Shown piece by piece: positions 9,371-17,316 of a stretch of DNA of 55,160 bases. This DNA is from Mycoplasmatota bacterium (GTDB lineage: Bacteria; Bacillota_I; Bacilli_A; Izemoplasmatales; Hujiaoplasmataceae): assembly GCA_027859085.1 (NCBI GenBank), contig JAQIBJ010000005.1, positions 1 to 55,160 of the forward strand. The letters are read 5' to 3'. Within the stretch, counting starts at the first letter, position 1. Each line of letters starts with the position of its first letter. The translations under genes and the position numbers were made by a program. Under the pieces are notes generated by a model. The model made no database searches. It worked only from the letters and a program-made list of their open reading frames with translations, and had not been told where the DNA came from.

Positions 9371-10165
9371 ATGTTAAAAGACAGGATTACAAATAAATTT
9401 AATAAAATACCTGACACAATGATTATCCTAGGATCTGGAATCAACGATTTTATTAAAGAATTATCAGATAGTGAGACCGTTTCTTATAATGAATTATTTA
9501 ATTTAGACACCGATGAATCCATCGGACATCTCGGTCAGTTACACATGGGTTATATTCAAAAAAAACCTATTTTAGTACTTGAAGGAAGAAAGCACTATTA
9601 TGAAGGCATCTCGGATGCCGATATGCGTTTATTAATTCAAAGTTTTGCTGAAATAGGCGTCAAGAATATGATTGTAACCAATGCTTGTGGTGGTATGAAT
9701 GAAACTTTCCATCCAGGCGATATTATGGTTATTGAAGATCACATCAATATGTTAGGAAGAAATCCTTTAGTTGGACAAAACAATCAATCCTTAGGACCAA
9801 GATTTGTCGATATGTCAGAACCTTATGACTATGGATTCAGAAAGATTATTGATGAAGTTGCTAGAAAAGAAAACATTAAGCTACAACATGGTATTTATGT
9901 TTCCTACTTAGGACCTAGTTATGAAACCAAAGCCGAAATCAGAGCGTATAGAATGTTAGGTGGAGATGTCATAGGGATGAGCACCGTTCCAGAAGTCATT
10001 CTGGCAAGACATGCAAATATGCGAGTCCTTGGATTATCAATCGTTACCAATATGTCGACTGGCATTTCAAAACAACCTTTATCTCATGAAGAAGTTTTAG
10101 AAACAAGCAAAAAAGCCATCACAAGAATAAGCACATTAATTAAAAATTTTATAAAAGAAATTTAA
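9371..10165 (+). CDS. punA: Purine-nucleoside phosphorylase (trimeric PNP-I family)
   Basis: Phosphorolysis of guanosine/inosine to free base and ribose-1-phosphate (purine salvage). The full motif set is present: GSGI phosphate loop, GHLGQL, GRKHYYEG, VTNACGGMN, the base pocket GPSYETKAEIRAYR, GMSTVPEVILA and the TNMSTG loop that replaces the usual TNxAaG. ATGs at 9365 and 9371 and a GTG at 9362 compete; the doubled SD (AGGTGAGGTG) and the -10 position favour 9371. Stops at TAA before a bidirectional terminator. Confidence 0.94.
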   Translation: MLKDRITNKFNKIPDTMIILGSGINDFIKELSDSETVSYNELFNLDTDESIGHLGQLHMGYIQKKPILVLEGRKHYYEGISDADMRLLIQSFAEIGVKNMIVTNACGGMNETFHPGDIMVIEDHINMLGRNPLVGQNNQSLGPRFVDMSEPYDYGFRKIIDEVARKENIKLQHGIYVSYLGPSYETKAEIRAYRMLGGDVIGMSTVPEVILARHANMRVLGLSIVTNMSTGISKQPLSHEEVLETSKKAITRISTLIKNFIKEI

Positions 10166-10200
10166 AAAAAACACCTCTAACTATCAAATTAGAGGTGTTA
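10164..10200. terminator. Bidirectional terminator between convergent genes
   Basis: ACACCTCTAA-CTATCAAA-TTAGAGGTGT forms a 10-bp stem. On the minus strand it is followed by seven T (the A-run 10164-10170), on the plus strand by TATTATTA, so it serves the lipoprotein gene best and PNP less well. Confidence 0.85.
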
Positions 10201-10212
10201 TTATTATACTTT

Positions 10213-10743
10213 TTATTTTGTATAATTAATGGTAAATGTTTCAGTTTTTGATCCTCCTGGGAAAACAGCTTGAACTGTAATCGCATGATCACCAGATGAT
10301 AAAGACGATAAATCAAAACTTGTATCATCGACTATTGCAAATTCAAATCCATAACTCACTAAATAATGATTGGCCAAAAATATTGGTTCCCAAATTAGTG
10401 AATCTCCTTGAATTGTTAAATCAATCGTTGCATTTAAGTTATAATCAACACCTATCGAAAAAATAGCGGGAACTGAACTTTCATAATCATCAGCCAATGC
10501 AATGATTTCTACATCGTAAATCCCTTTTTCTGTAATAATATCAGTAATATCAAAAACAGCTACTTGACTTACAAATTCATTTTCTTCTATATTAATTAAA
10601 TACTCATCAGCATTCTCAACTTCATCCCAAATAATAAAACCTTCATAATCATAAACTATATTTTGAGGCAAACTCAATTGTTTGTTTTGACAACCGACAA
10701 ATGCAAAAACTAATAAAAATAATAAACCTACAATTTTTTTCAT
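10213..10743 (-). CDS. Small lipoprotein with two FN3-like beta-sandwich domains
   Basis: Surface lipoprotein of unknown role. A signal peptide ends in a lipobox with Cys18 (FVGC). The mature part has two similar halves, each with an IxWxxVxxAxxYLIxI-like pattern (IIWDEVENADEYLINI and LIWEPIFLANHYLVSY) and ending in a beta-rich stretch, which resembles two fibronectin type III folds. SD GGAGG precedes the ATG. It is separated by 116 bases from the next lipoprotein gene and has its own promoter. Confidence 0.75.
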   Translation of the reverse strand: MKKIVGLLFLLVFAFVGCQNKQLSLPQNIVYDYEGFIIWDEVENADEYLINIEENEFVSQVAVFDITDIITEKGIYDVEIIALADDYESSVPAIFSIGVDYNLNATIDLTIQGDSLIWEPIFLANHYLVSYGFEFAIVDDTSFDLSSLSSGDHAITVQAVFPGGSKTETFTINYTK

Positions 10744-10764
10744 TTTATTCCTCCGATTGCTATT

Positions 10765-10773
10765 ATTATACCA
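10765..10773 (-). promoter_or_regulatory. Extended -10 promoter of the FN3-like lipoprotein
   Basis: TGGTATAAT on the minus strand, with the SD GGAGGAA a few bases downstream of the expected start site. Confidence 0.65.
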
Positions 10774-10859
10774 TGAATATATTATATATTAAATATGATA
10801 TTTATTTCATTATATTTATTTTTTAAGGTTATACATAGATAAGATAATTGTTTCAAAAA

Positions 10860-12422
10860 TCATTTATATGTAACTGTAATTGTTGCTTTTTCATTCGTAA
10901 TTGAATCTATTGATACAGTAAAATCAATGTAAGTATTATCATACCACTTATAATCAAGATAGATGTCTACTCCAAGTACATCACCTTCTTGAAAAAGATC
11001 AGAATTCTCAATGATTTCGTATTGTTCAATACTTTCATTCATATCAGCTTCAACAATATCAATAAGTTTATTCGGAGTATCCGTGTTATTGTTATTAAAG
11101 ATTGAATAGTAGTATGAATCTACTAAATATCCATCATCAATTCTAGCGGACACATGAAAAATACTAATTCCCGATTCCGTGAAAATATAGTCAGGATCAT
11201 AACTATTTAATCCATCAGGGGTGTAATAACTGACCAATAAATATTCGTCGAATATCGTTCCATTCCATTCATCAGTAATCAACAAAACGTCACCACTCTC
11301 TAAATGTGGTAATATATTTATAGTTGTTGAAGATTCAATGACAATTGGTTTTATCCAACCCATTAATATTTTTGAAAAAGGATCATGGTCTCCAACATTA
11401 TAATCCATCATATAACTGCCTAAACCACCATTATTATAGTCGTCTTCATAAGAATAATCATAGTAGTCATCAAGTCCCATCATATGGCCTGTTTCATGAA
11501 TGAATGTACGTGCATTAATATCATCGATACCTTCATTTAAAAAATCATTAGATGCCCACATATAATAGTCAGGACTAACACCATCAAATGAATCTGTATA
11601 GCTGTAATTATATTGATAAGCCCACCATAAATCATTTTCGGAATCAGATGGATAATTATAGACAATATATATACCATCAATTAACCCATCATTATTACTA
11701 TCATAATCATTATAATCAATTTGGTCATCATAATATGTTAATAACTCAAAAATAATATCACTCTCAACATGCGTCACTTCACTATCATCATAAACATATT
11801 CACCAGTAACAGGATCTATCGCAATATATTTCTCGTTTTCCGTTTCATAATAACTAGCATTTTCTGACAATGTATAATAACCATATACATCTGCGTTTAT
11901 GTTTAATTGATTGTAAGAAGATATTTGATAGTAACTTCTAACTGACTCAAAATCCAAATCATTTGATTCGCCGTTAAACGCTGTTTCAATATCTAAAATA
12001 CTTGGATTTTCATTGGTATATTTTGAATCAGGAAAGTCCACTGCAAAAACCAATATATTAACATCCCCCATTGATGGAATACCAAAAGCATCAAGTTCAT
12101 CTTGCAATAAAGAATATCCTTCTGGAATAAATGAATTATTAATGTATGTCACAGGTTCAGTTGTGATTTCTTCTGTCGTTGGTTCTTCTGTTGTTGGTTC
12201 TTCTGTTGTTGATTCTTCTGTTGTTGGTTCATCTGTTGTTGGTTCTTCAGTTGTTGGTTCCTCTGTTGTTGGTTCCTCTGTTGTTGGTTCATCTGTTGTT
12301 AAATCATCATAATTGATTTCTGTTGTTTCAGTTCCTGAAACATCTGTCACACTAAATGCATCACATCCTGTGAAAAACATCATGATAAACACAAATAAGA
12401 ACAATGTAAATATCCTCTTCAT
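10860..12422 (-). CDS. M6-like secreted zinc metalloprotease, lipid-anchored, TTEEP linker
   Basis: Exported protease tethered to the membrane. Signal peptide with lipobox Cys20 (FTGC), then a linker of about ten TTEEP-type units (residues 42-90), then a domain with the metzincin-like zinc motif HETGHMMGLDD (His309, Glu310, His313, Asp near 318), as in M6/immune-inhibitor-A-type peptidases. A DYDSNNDGLIDG segment before it resembles a calcium-binding loop. The remaining 180 residues are beta-rich and may bind substrate. The acidic repeat is probably a spacer that lifts the catalytic domain from the membrane. Confidence 0.85.
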   Translation of the reverse strand: MKRIFTLFLFVFIMMFFTGCDAFSVTDVSGTETTEINYDDLTTDEPTTEEPTTEEPTTEEPTTDEPTTEESTTEEPTTEEPTTEEITTEPVTYINNSFIPEGYSLLQDELDAFGIPSMGDVNILVFAVDFPDSKYTNENPSILDIETAFNGESNDLDFESVRSYYQISSYNQLNINADVYGYYTLSENASYYETENEKYIAIDPVTGEYVYDDSEVTHVESDIIFELLTYYDDQIDYNDYDSNNDGLIDGIYIVYNYPSDSENDLWWAYQYNYSYTDSFDGVSPDYYMWASNDFLNEGIDDINARTFIHETGHMMGLDDYYDYSYEDDYNNGGLGSYMMDYNVGDHDPFSKILMGWIKPIVIESSTTINILPHLESGDVLLITDEWNGTIFDEYLLVSYYTPDGLNSYDPDYIFTESGISIFHVSARIDDGYLVDSYYYSIFNNNNTDTPNKLIDIVEADMNESIEQYEIIENSDLFQEGDVLGVDIYLDYKWYDNTYIDFTVSIDSITNEKATITVTYK

Positions 12423-12445
12423 ACAGCCTCCATTTTATTATTATT

Positions 12446-12454
12446 AGTATATCA
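12446..12454 (-). promoter_or_regulatory. Extended -10 promoter of the M6-like protease
   Basis: TGATATACT on the minus strand, about 24 bases before the start codon, with SD GGAGG between. Confidence 0.6.
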
Positions 12455-12470
12455 TAAAACAATCAATTCT

Positions 12471-12514
12471 AAAAAGAAAACAAGCTTAGATTAAACTAAA
12501 CTTGTTTCTTTTAT
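12471..12514 (-). terminator. Terminator of the TTEEA lipoprotein gene
   Basis: An imperfect 15-bp stem (AAGAAACAAGTTTAG paired with CTAAGCTTGTTTTCTT, one bulge and one mismatch) is followed on the minus strand by a T-run, ten bases after the stop codon. Confidence 0.75.
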
Positions 12515-12523
12515 TATATTTGA

Positions 12524-13696
12524 TTAAGCTTGTGTTCTTGATGAGTCTTGATTTGATCTACCTGCATTGTCTGGTCTACCTTTATGTGTTTTATTATACT
12601 CTGAGCCTTGCCCATTATTAGGAGTTATTTTATAAGAATAAATAACTTCTTCTGTTTCAGGGTCAATTGTTTTTGTTAATTGAATGTTCCCTTTGCTTGT
12701 TTCTTCTTCAGTATCGATATTGTAATTTATATGAATATAAGTTACGCCATCTTTTTCTCTCATATGGAATTGATATCTTTCATAGTTATCTCCATCAATG
12801 AATTCAATTTGAACATGTTGCATATTGTCACTTTCGAATATCATCACTTTAGATCTTGTGATAACTTGACCATCTTCAACCATTTGGAAGAAGAATTTTT
12901 CTTTATCAACTTCAGTTACATCTTTTTGATAATTAACTATAACATAATTATCTTCATCGATATAAGAACGTACTCTAACAATTTCTTTACCTTCGATATT
13001 TAAGATTTTTCCTTCTAATTCATAAGTAACATCACCATAAACAAGAATTCCTTTGATACCTTCAGTTGCATATTCATCATCTTCATCAATGAATCTAAAA
13101 GGTTCTTCACTTGTTTGGTTTTGTGAGCCAAATGCTAAAGTAGTTGCTTCTTCAGTAGTCGCTTCTTCAGTAGTCGCTTCCTCTGTTGTTGGTTCTTCTG
13201 TAGTTGCTTCTTCTGTAGTTGTTTCTTCAGTAGTTGCTTCTTCAGTGGTTGCTTCTTCTGTAGTTGCTTCTTCTGTAGTTGTTTCTTCTGTAGTTGTTTC
13301 TTCATCTAAATCATACACATTGTAATATAATGTATAGACCATTTCATCATCATTTAAGTTAAATGTAGTATAAACGATCATCATCTCGTAGTCTTCATTA
13401 TCTGATTCTTGAGATACAACTTCTAAATTGTCATTTCCTAAGAAGGCTTCCACCATTTCTACATAATAATCTAAGTCATTAATTTCTTCTTCTGATAAAC
13501 TCGTATTATCAATAGGGTTTTTCATTTCTCCTACTGACGTTTGATCATACGATAATAACATAGAAGATGAAATAGCTTCAAGAGCAATAACTTGTTCATC
13601 CGACTGAACAACTGCCTCATTTTCAATTGTGTCTGTACAACTTATAACTGTTAATCCAATTGTTAATCCTAATATAATTACTAATATTTTTTTCAT
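12524..13696 (-). CDS. Lipoprotein with TTEEA repeats; apparent paralogue of the neighbouring anti-sigma ectodomain
   Basis: Lipobox Cys20 (VISC). Residues about 30-130 form one domain, then about eleven five-residue TTEEA/TTEET units, then a beta-rich domain (about 200-360) and a polar GRPDNAGRSNQ-like tail. Both folded parts look related to the extracellular half of the anti-sigma factor at 13762: compare QESDNEDYEMMIVYTTFNLN / YTLYYNVY here with EESDSNIEGYQKKILFRAQN / YNIYYNQV there. An ECF-type promoter identical in its conserved parts to that of the sigma operon lies directly upstream. This suggests an envelope sensor or decoy of the same signalling circuit (inference). Confidence 0.78.
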   Translation of the reverse strand: MKKILVIILGLTIGLTVISCTDTIENEAVVQSDEQVIALEAISSSMLLSYDQTSVGEMKNPIDNTSLSEEEINDLDYYVEMVEAFLGNDNLEVVSQESDNEDYEMMIVYTTFNLNDDEMVYTLYYNVYDLDEETTTEETTTEEATTEEATTEEATTEETTTEEATTEEPTTEEATTEEATTEEATTLAFGSQNQTSEEPFRFIDEDDEYATEGIKGILVYGDVTYELEGKILNIEGKEIVRVRSYIDEDNYVIVNYQKDVTEVDKEKFFFQMVEDGQVITRSKVMIFESDNMQHVQIEFIDGDNYERYQFHMREKDGVTYIHINYNIDTEEETSKGNIQLTKTIDPETEEVIYSYKITPNNGQGSEYNKTHKGRPDNAGRSNQDSSRTQA

Positions 13697-13716
13697 TTTG
13701 TTGCCTCCTTTGATTA

Positions 13717-13745
13717 ATATACGTATGAATGCTTCTTTTTATTGG
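13717..13745 (-). promoter_or_regulatory. ECF sigma promoter (CCAATAAAAA-N11-ACGTATAT)
   Basis: Minus-strand CCAATAAAAA (13736-13745) and ACGTATAT (13717-13724), 11 bases apart, with T before ACGT. The same 29-base architecture is found at 15385-15413 and 39537-39565. The CGTA core matches the -10 of known ECF sigmas such as SigW/SigX. The start site is expected near the SD AAAGGAGG. Confidence 0.8.
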
Positions 13746-13761
13746 TATTATTTAAATTTAT

Positions 13762-14829
13762 TTAATAATTGTGTCCTGGTGGGTCTGGATTGGGATTGTT
13801 TCCTGGAGGATCTTGATCAGGAGAATTTCCTGGTTGGCTATGATGAGGCCTACCAGGTTTCTCTTCTTGTGCAGTTGATGAATCATTAAACATAAAATGA
13901 TACATCTCTTTGCCAGTGACTTGATCATCTTGTACATCAACATTGAATCGACCATTCATTTTCTTTGTTTGATCTTCAATGTCATAATCCACGTCCATTG
14001 TACTTGGGTTTTGTCTTCTCATCATTAAACTAATTTTAATACCTTTATTGTTCTCATAATTAAACTCTGCTTGATAGTTATTATCCTGTATTGCCATTTT
14101 AATATTCGCTGAAAACTGTTCTGTTTGATTTATAACATAACGATATGTAAACTCATGTGCTGTTTCAGCTTTCGTGTTTGATACTTCAATAAAATCTGTT
14201 TCATTTTTATATAATTTTAAATTTTGATTATCTTTTGTAAACTCATACTCATAATCACCATTGACTATTTTCCCAGACATATTTCCATTCACTTGATTGT
14301 AATATATATTATATTCAATTGCATCTCCAGATAAATTTTGGGCTCTAAAAAGAATTTTCTTTTGATAACCTTCTATATTTGAATCGCTTTCTTCATAAGA
14401 AATACTATCCTTATCATTTACAATTAATTCTGCTAATTCAATCATTGGTGTCATTTCATTTAAATATTCCTCTGTATCATTTGCTTCTGATTGTGGGTTC
14501 ATGTTTAATTCGATACCTAAATCAGTTTCTTCTATTATTGAATAATCAAGTAATGCTTGTGCCGAGACTGTTTCAAAGCCTAATAATTCAGCATCAGAAT
14601 CTAAAGGATAGGTTGAGTCTGAAATGTTAAATAATTGAAAGGCTAAAAAACCAGTGATAATTAATAAAAATGATGTAAAAGCCAATTTAAAATTAATGTG
14701 TAATCCCACGTTACTTTTAACTTGTTCAGGTTCAATATCAATTGAGTTTAAATCAATTTTATGAAGTATATCTGGCATTTCTGATAACGCTTTTTCTTTA
14801 ATTCTGTTTTTTATATCTTTATTATTCAT
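13762..14829 (-). CDS. Anti-sigma factor, single-pass membrane protein
   Basis: Partner of the ECF sigma gene whose 3' end it overlaps by eight bases. About 46 cytoplasmic residues, one membrane segment (about 47-68), and a 280-residue extracellular domain ending in a Gly/Pro/Asn/Asp-rich tail (GNSPDQDPPGNN-like). The short cytoplasmic part shows no HxxxCxxC zinc anti-sigma motif, so it is not a classical ZAS protein; the role is inferred from gene order and topology. SD GGAGGTGGG precedes ATG. The ectodomain resembles the lipoprotein encoded immediately downstream. Confidence 0.8.
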   Translation of the reverse strand: MNNKDIKNRIKEKALSEMPDILHKIDLNSIDIEPEQVKSNVGLHINFKLAFTSFLLIITGFLAFQLFNISDSTYPLDSDAELLGFETVSAQALLDYSIIEETDLGIELNMNPQSEANDTEEYLNEMTPMIELAELIVNDKDSISYEESDSNIEGYQKKILFRAQNLSGDAIEYNIYYNQVNGNMSGKIVNGDYEYEFTKDNQNLKLYKNETDFIEVSNTKAETAHEFTYRYVINQTEQFSANIKMAIQDNNYQAEFNYENNKGIKISLMMRRQNPSTMDVDYDIEDQTKKMNGRFNVDVQDDQVTGKEMYHFMFNDSSTAQEEKPGRPHHSQPGNSPDQDPPGNNPNPDPPGHNY

Positions 14830-15343
14830 CTGGACCCACCTCCTTTTTCAGTGATTTAATTGATTTATTATAGATCCATAATACAGTTCCTAATGGTTTA
14901 TTAACTGTTTTAGCAATGTCTTTGAATTTCATATCTGCGACAGCTCTTAACAAGACGATTTGTTTTTCTTCTTCATTTAATGATTTCACCAAATCTAATA
15001 CATCATATGTTTTTGCTTCTGTTTTTAATGAGTCATGTATATATGATTGTTCTTGTGGATCATATATGGTTTCTCTATTTGATTTTCTTAGATAATCTAA
15101 TGCAGTATTTTTTGCGATTTGCATTAACCATGCATTAAAGTTTCTTCCTCTTTTATATTGTTTAATCTTTTTAATCATTTTAATATAGGTATCTTGCATT
15201 AAGTCTTCCGTAATGGTTCTATTCCTCACTAAAGAAATGATTATTGAAAAAACACCTTTTTTAGTATGTTCGTAAACAGTTTCAAAGGCTTGGTCGTCTT
15301 TAAGTATGAGTTTGTCTATATAGTCGTCAAAGTTAATCGGCAT
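14822..15343 (-). CDS. ECF-type RNA polymerase sigma factor
   Basis: Sigma-70 family protein with only regions 2 and 4. Region 2 (about residues 15-88) contains EDLMQDTYIKM and FNAWLMQIAKNTALDYLRK; region 4 (about 113-168) has the helix-turn-helix with MKFKDIAKTVNKPLGTV. An in-frame GTG at 15358 falls inside the SD (GTGTGGAGGG), so ATG 15343 is the real start, giving 173 residues. Two promoters lie upstream: a housekeeping extended -10 and an ECF element, suggesting basal expression plus autoactivation. Confidence 0.93.
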   Translation of the reverse strand: MPINFDDYIDKLILKDDQAFETVYEHTKKGVFSIIISLVRNRTITEDLMQDTYIKMIKKIKQYKRGRNFNAWLMQIAKNTALDYLRKSNRETIYDPQEQSYIHDSLKTEAKTYDVLDLVKSLNEEEKQIVLLRAVADMKFKDIAKTVNKPLGTVLWIYNKSIKSLKKEVGPDE

Positions 15344-15360
15344 AAATTCCCTCCACACTT

Positions 15361-15369
15361 ATTATACCA
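15361..15369 (-). promoter_or_regulatory. Housekeeping extended -10 promoter of the sigma operon
   Basis: TGGTATAAT on the minus strand, start expected near 15354, i.e. directly at the SD GGAGGG, giving a leader of about 11 bases. Confidence 0.7.
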
Positions 15370-15384
15370 TTCTGCCTTCAATGT

Positions 15385-15413
15385 ATATACGTATAACCCA
15401 AGGTTTTTATTGG
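15385..15413 (-). promoter_or_regulatory. ECF autoregulatory promoter of the sigma/anti-sigma operon
   Basis: Minus-strand CCAATAAAAA (15404-15413) and ACGTATAT (15385-15392), N11 apart, identical in both conserved boxes to the sites at 13717 and 39537. It lies upstream of the housekeeping promoter, as expected for a self-activating sigma factor. Confidence 0.82.
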
Positions 15414-15461
15414 GAAAACTTATATTATTTGATAAAAATATCAGATATATCCCTTTTTAAC

Positions 15462-15488
15462 AAAAAAAAACACTCCATTAAGAGTGTT
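15462..15488 (-). terminator. Terminator of the L25 gene
   Basis: AAAACACTC-TTAATG-GAGTGTTTT-type hairpin followed on the minus strand by a long T-run (A-run 15462-15470), starting about 14 bases after the stop codon. Confidence 0.88.
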
Positions 15489-15501
15489 TTTAATCTTTAA
15501 G

Positions 15502-16179
15502 TTATTTATTTCTTTTCTTGTCTTTGTCTCTGTCTTTGTCTTTAGATTTTTCTTTTTCTTCTACTTCTTCATCTTCGTCAGAATCTTTTTCAGTAATGAT
15601 TTCAACATCTGAAGCATCTAATTCTTCTTCAGTTTCTACTTCTTCCTCAATATAAGTGTTTTCAATCACAGAAACAACTGTTTGTTCTGGATCAACCAAT
15701 ACTTTTAAACCTTCTGGAATGTCTAAATCTTTAACATGTAAAGAATCTCCAACTTTTAATTCTGAAACATCTACATCAATTCTTGCTACACCAGATCCAA
15801 CATTATATTCAACTTCTAATGAATCATTAGGTATTGATATAATAATTCCTGGTTTTTCTACAGCTTCTCTTCCTACAATGTGTATTGGAATGTCTGTAGT
15901 AATTGTATCGTCTTTCGATACTTTTTGTAGCTTAATATTCAAAAATTGGTTATGTTTTATGATATCTCTTTGAATGTCTTTAATATAAACTAAGTGTTTT
16001 TTCTTTCCAAGTTTTACATCAAAAGTTTGTGTCATCCCTTTTTCAGCATACATATCATGGAAAGGTTTTTCATCAATTTGAATAGAAATAGGCTCTATTG
16101 TTTTTCCGAATAAAACACCAGGTATTTTATGACTTCCTCTGACATCTCTTAAAGAATCAGTACGTTTTTCAATCTTCAT
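15502..16179 (-). CDS. rplY: 50S ribosomal protein L25/TL5/Ctc with charged C-terminal extension
   Basis: 5S-rRNA-binding ribosomal protein, long (TL5/Ctc) form. Residues 1-90 hold the L25 beta-barrel (KIPGVLFGK, ITTDIPIHIVG follows), and 95-178 the TL5 C-domain (VEVDVSEL-like VDVSELKVGDSLHV, LDIPEGLKVL). The last 45 residues are almost only Glu/Asp then Lys/Asp/Arg (ending KDRDKDKKRNK), a low-complexity tail common in this family. SD AAAGGAG. It is monocistronic with its own promoter and terminator. Confidence 0.95.
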   Translation of the reverse strand: MKIEKRTDSLRDVRGSHKIPGVLFGKTIEPISIQIDEKPFHDMYAEKGMTQTFDVKLGKKKHLVYIKDIQRDIIKHNQFLNIKLQKVSKDDTITTDIPIHIVGREAVEKPGIIISIPNDSLEVEYNVGSGVARIDVDVSELKVGDSLHVKDLDIPEGLKVLVDPEQTVVSVIENTYIEEEVETEEELDASDVEIITEKDSDEDEEVEEKEKSKDKDRDKDKKRNK

Positions 16180-16220
16180 ATTAGGCTCCTTTCTATCGTG
16201 TTTATAATTTTATCATAAGT

Positions 16221-16229
16221 ATTATAACA
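16221..16229 (-). promoter_or_regulatory. Extended -10 promoter of rplY
   Basis: TGTTATAAT on the minus strand, about 42 bases before the start codon. A second TATAA-like stretch lies closer to the gene. Confidence 0.6.
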
Positions 16230-16258
16230 TAAATAATATTTTTTTACACCTAAGAGAT

Positions 16259-17314
16259 TTATCTATTTGCTTTTTTTTTCGCAACTTCTATTTGTCTAGG
16301 ACATTTTGATCCATCATAGCGCCATTGACATGGGTTGCATTCTAAACAATAAAGTATTTCTCCATTCTCTTTTAAATGTTTTGTAAAATTATAATCTGCG
16401 AGTTGACCTCTACCAACTGCGACAAAATCTAATAAATTATTATTGATAAGATATTCTATTTGTTCTCTTTCTTTTATTTTATAAACACCAATTACTGGTA
16501 TATCAACAACTTTTTTAATTTCAGTTCCACCATAAACAATCCAGTGGTAAGGAAAGTCCTCGGGTTTATCTATCTCAGTCGCATCTAATCCTGTTGAGAC
16601 ACTTAAGTAATCATATCCTAAATTTTCAAATGTTTGTGCAAATTTCTTAGATTCATCTAATGAATTTTCATTACACCCCATGCGCATTCCAATGATAAAA
16701 TTATCTGGTGTTGATGCGTTAATTACACTATAAATTTCTTTTGCAATTCTAATTCTATTTTCAAATGAACCACCATATTCATCAGTTCTTTCATTTGATT
16801 TTTCTGAAAAGAATTGTGTTAACAAATATCCATGAGCGCCATGAACTTCAACACCATCAAATCCTGCTTTTTCAGCACGAATACCAGCGGATTTAAAATC
16901 ATTAATAATTTCTTTAATTTCGTCTAATTTTAATGCTCTTGCATGTTTATAATCTGAAGCTGAAACAATTTCATTCAATCCGGTAACTTTTGTCTTTGAA
17001 CCCGCATGATGAATTTGTATGACAATTTTGCAATCGGCTTCATGAACGACATCGACCAATTCTTTTAAACCTGGTATAAATTTATCATCCCATATACCAA
17101 GTTGATCATCTGATAATCTACCATTCGGATGAATTGCGGTAGCTTCTACAATGATCATACCGATACCATTTTCAGCGATTTGTTTGTAATGATCAATCTT
17201 TCTATCGTTCACATAACCGTTTTCTGAAAAATTAAATGTCACCATTGGCGGTAATATGATTCTATTTTTTATTTCATGGTTATTAATGTTTTTACTTGTA
17301 AATACTTTATTCAT
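16259..17314 (-). CDS. NADH:flavin oxidoreductase (old yellow enzyme family) with Cys cluster, no C-terminal pyridine-nucleotide domain
   Basis: FMN TIM-barrel ene-reductase. Seen: NRIILPPM at the N-terminus, IQIHHAGSK, the catalytic-site GVEVHGAHGYLLTQF, NERTDEYGGSFENR and the FMN-binding VGRGQLAD. After the barrel comes CLECNPCQW...KCP, a Cys set like the 4Fe-4S site of 2,4-dienoyl-CoA reductase/BaiH-type enzymes. Those enzymes then have a further FAD/NAD(P)H half of about 300 residues, which is absent here. Two bases separate it from the MATE gene, so the two are co-transcribed. Confidence 0.9.
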   Translation of the reverse strand: MNKVFTSKNINNHEIKNRIILPPMVTFNFSENGYVNDRKIDHYKQIAENGIGMIIVEATAIHPNGRLSDDQLGIWDDKFIPGLKELVDVVHEADCKIVIQIHHAGSKTKVTGLNEIVSASDYKHARALKLDEIKEIINDFKSAGIRAEKAGFDGVEVHGAHGYLLTQFFSEKSNERTDEYGGSFENRIRIAKEIYSVINASTPDNFIIGMRMGCNENSLDESKKFAQTFENLGYDYLSVSTGLDATEIDKPEDFPYHWIVYGGTEIKKVVDIPVIGVYKIKEREQIEYLINNNLLDFVAVGRGQLADYNFTKHLKENGEILYCLECNPCQWRYDGSKCPRQIEVAKKKANR

Positions 17315-17316
17315 TT

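Noticed and set aside
12013-12312. Plus-strand frame encoding VVGSS repeats, and a similar one at 13053-13325
   Set aside because: These are antisense readings of the TTEEP/TTEEA coding repeats. Fifteen-base repeats without stops stay open in several frames; there is no SD or promoter.
13758-13955. Minus-strand 65-codon frame at 13758-13955
   Set aside because: Overlaps the anti-sigma gene in another frame, with no SD and poor composition.
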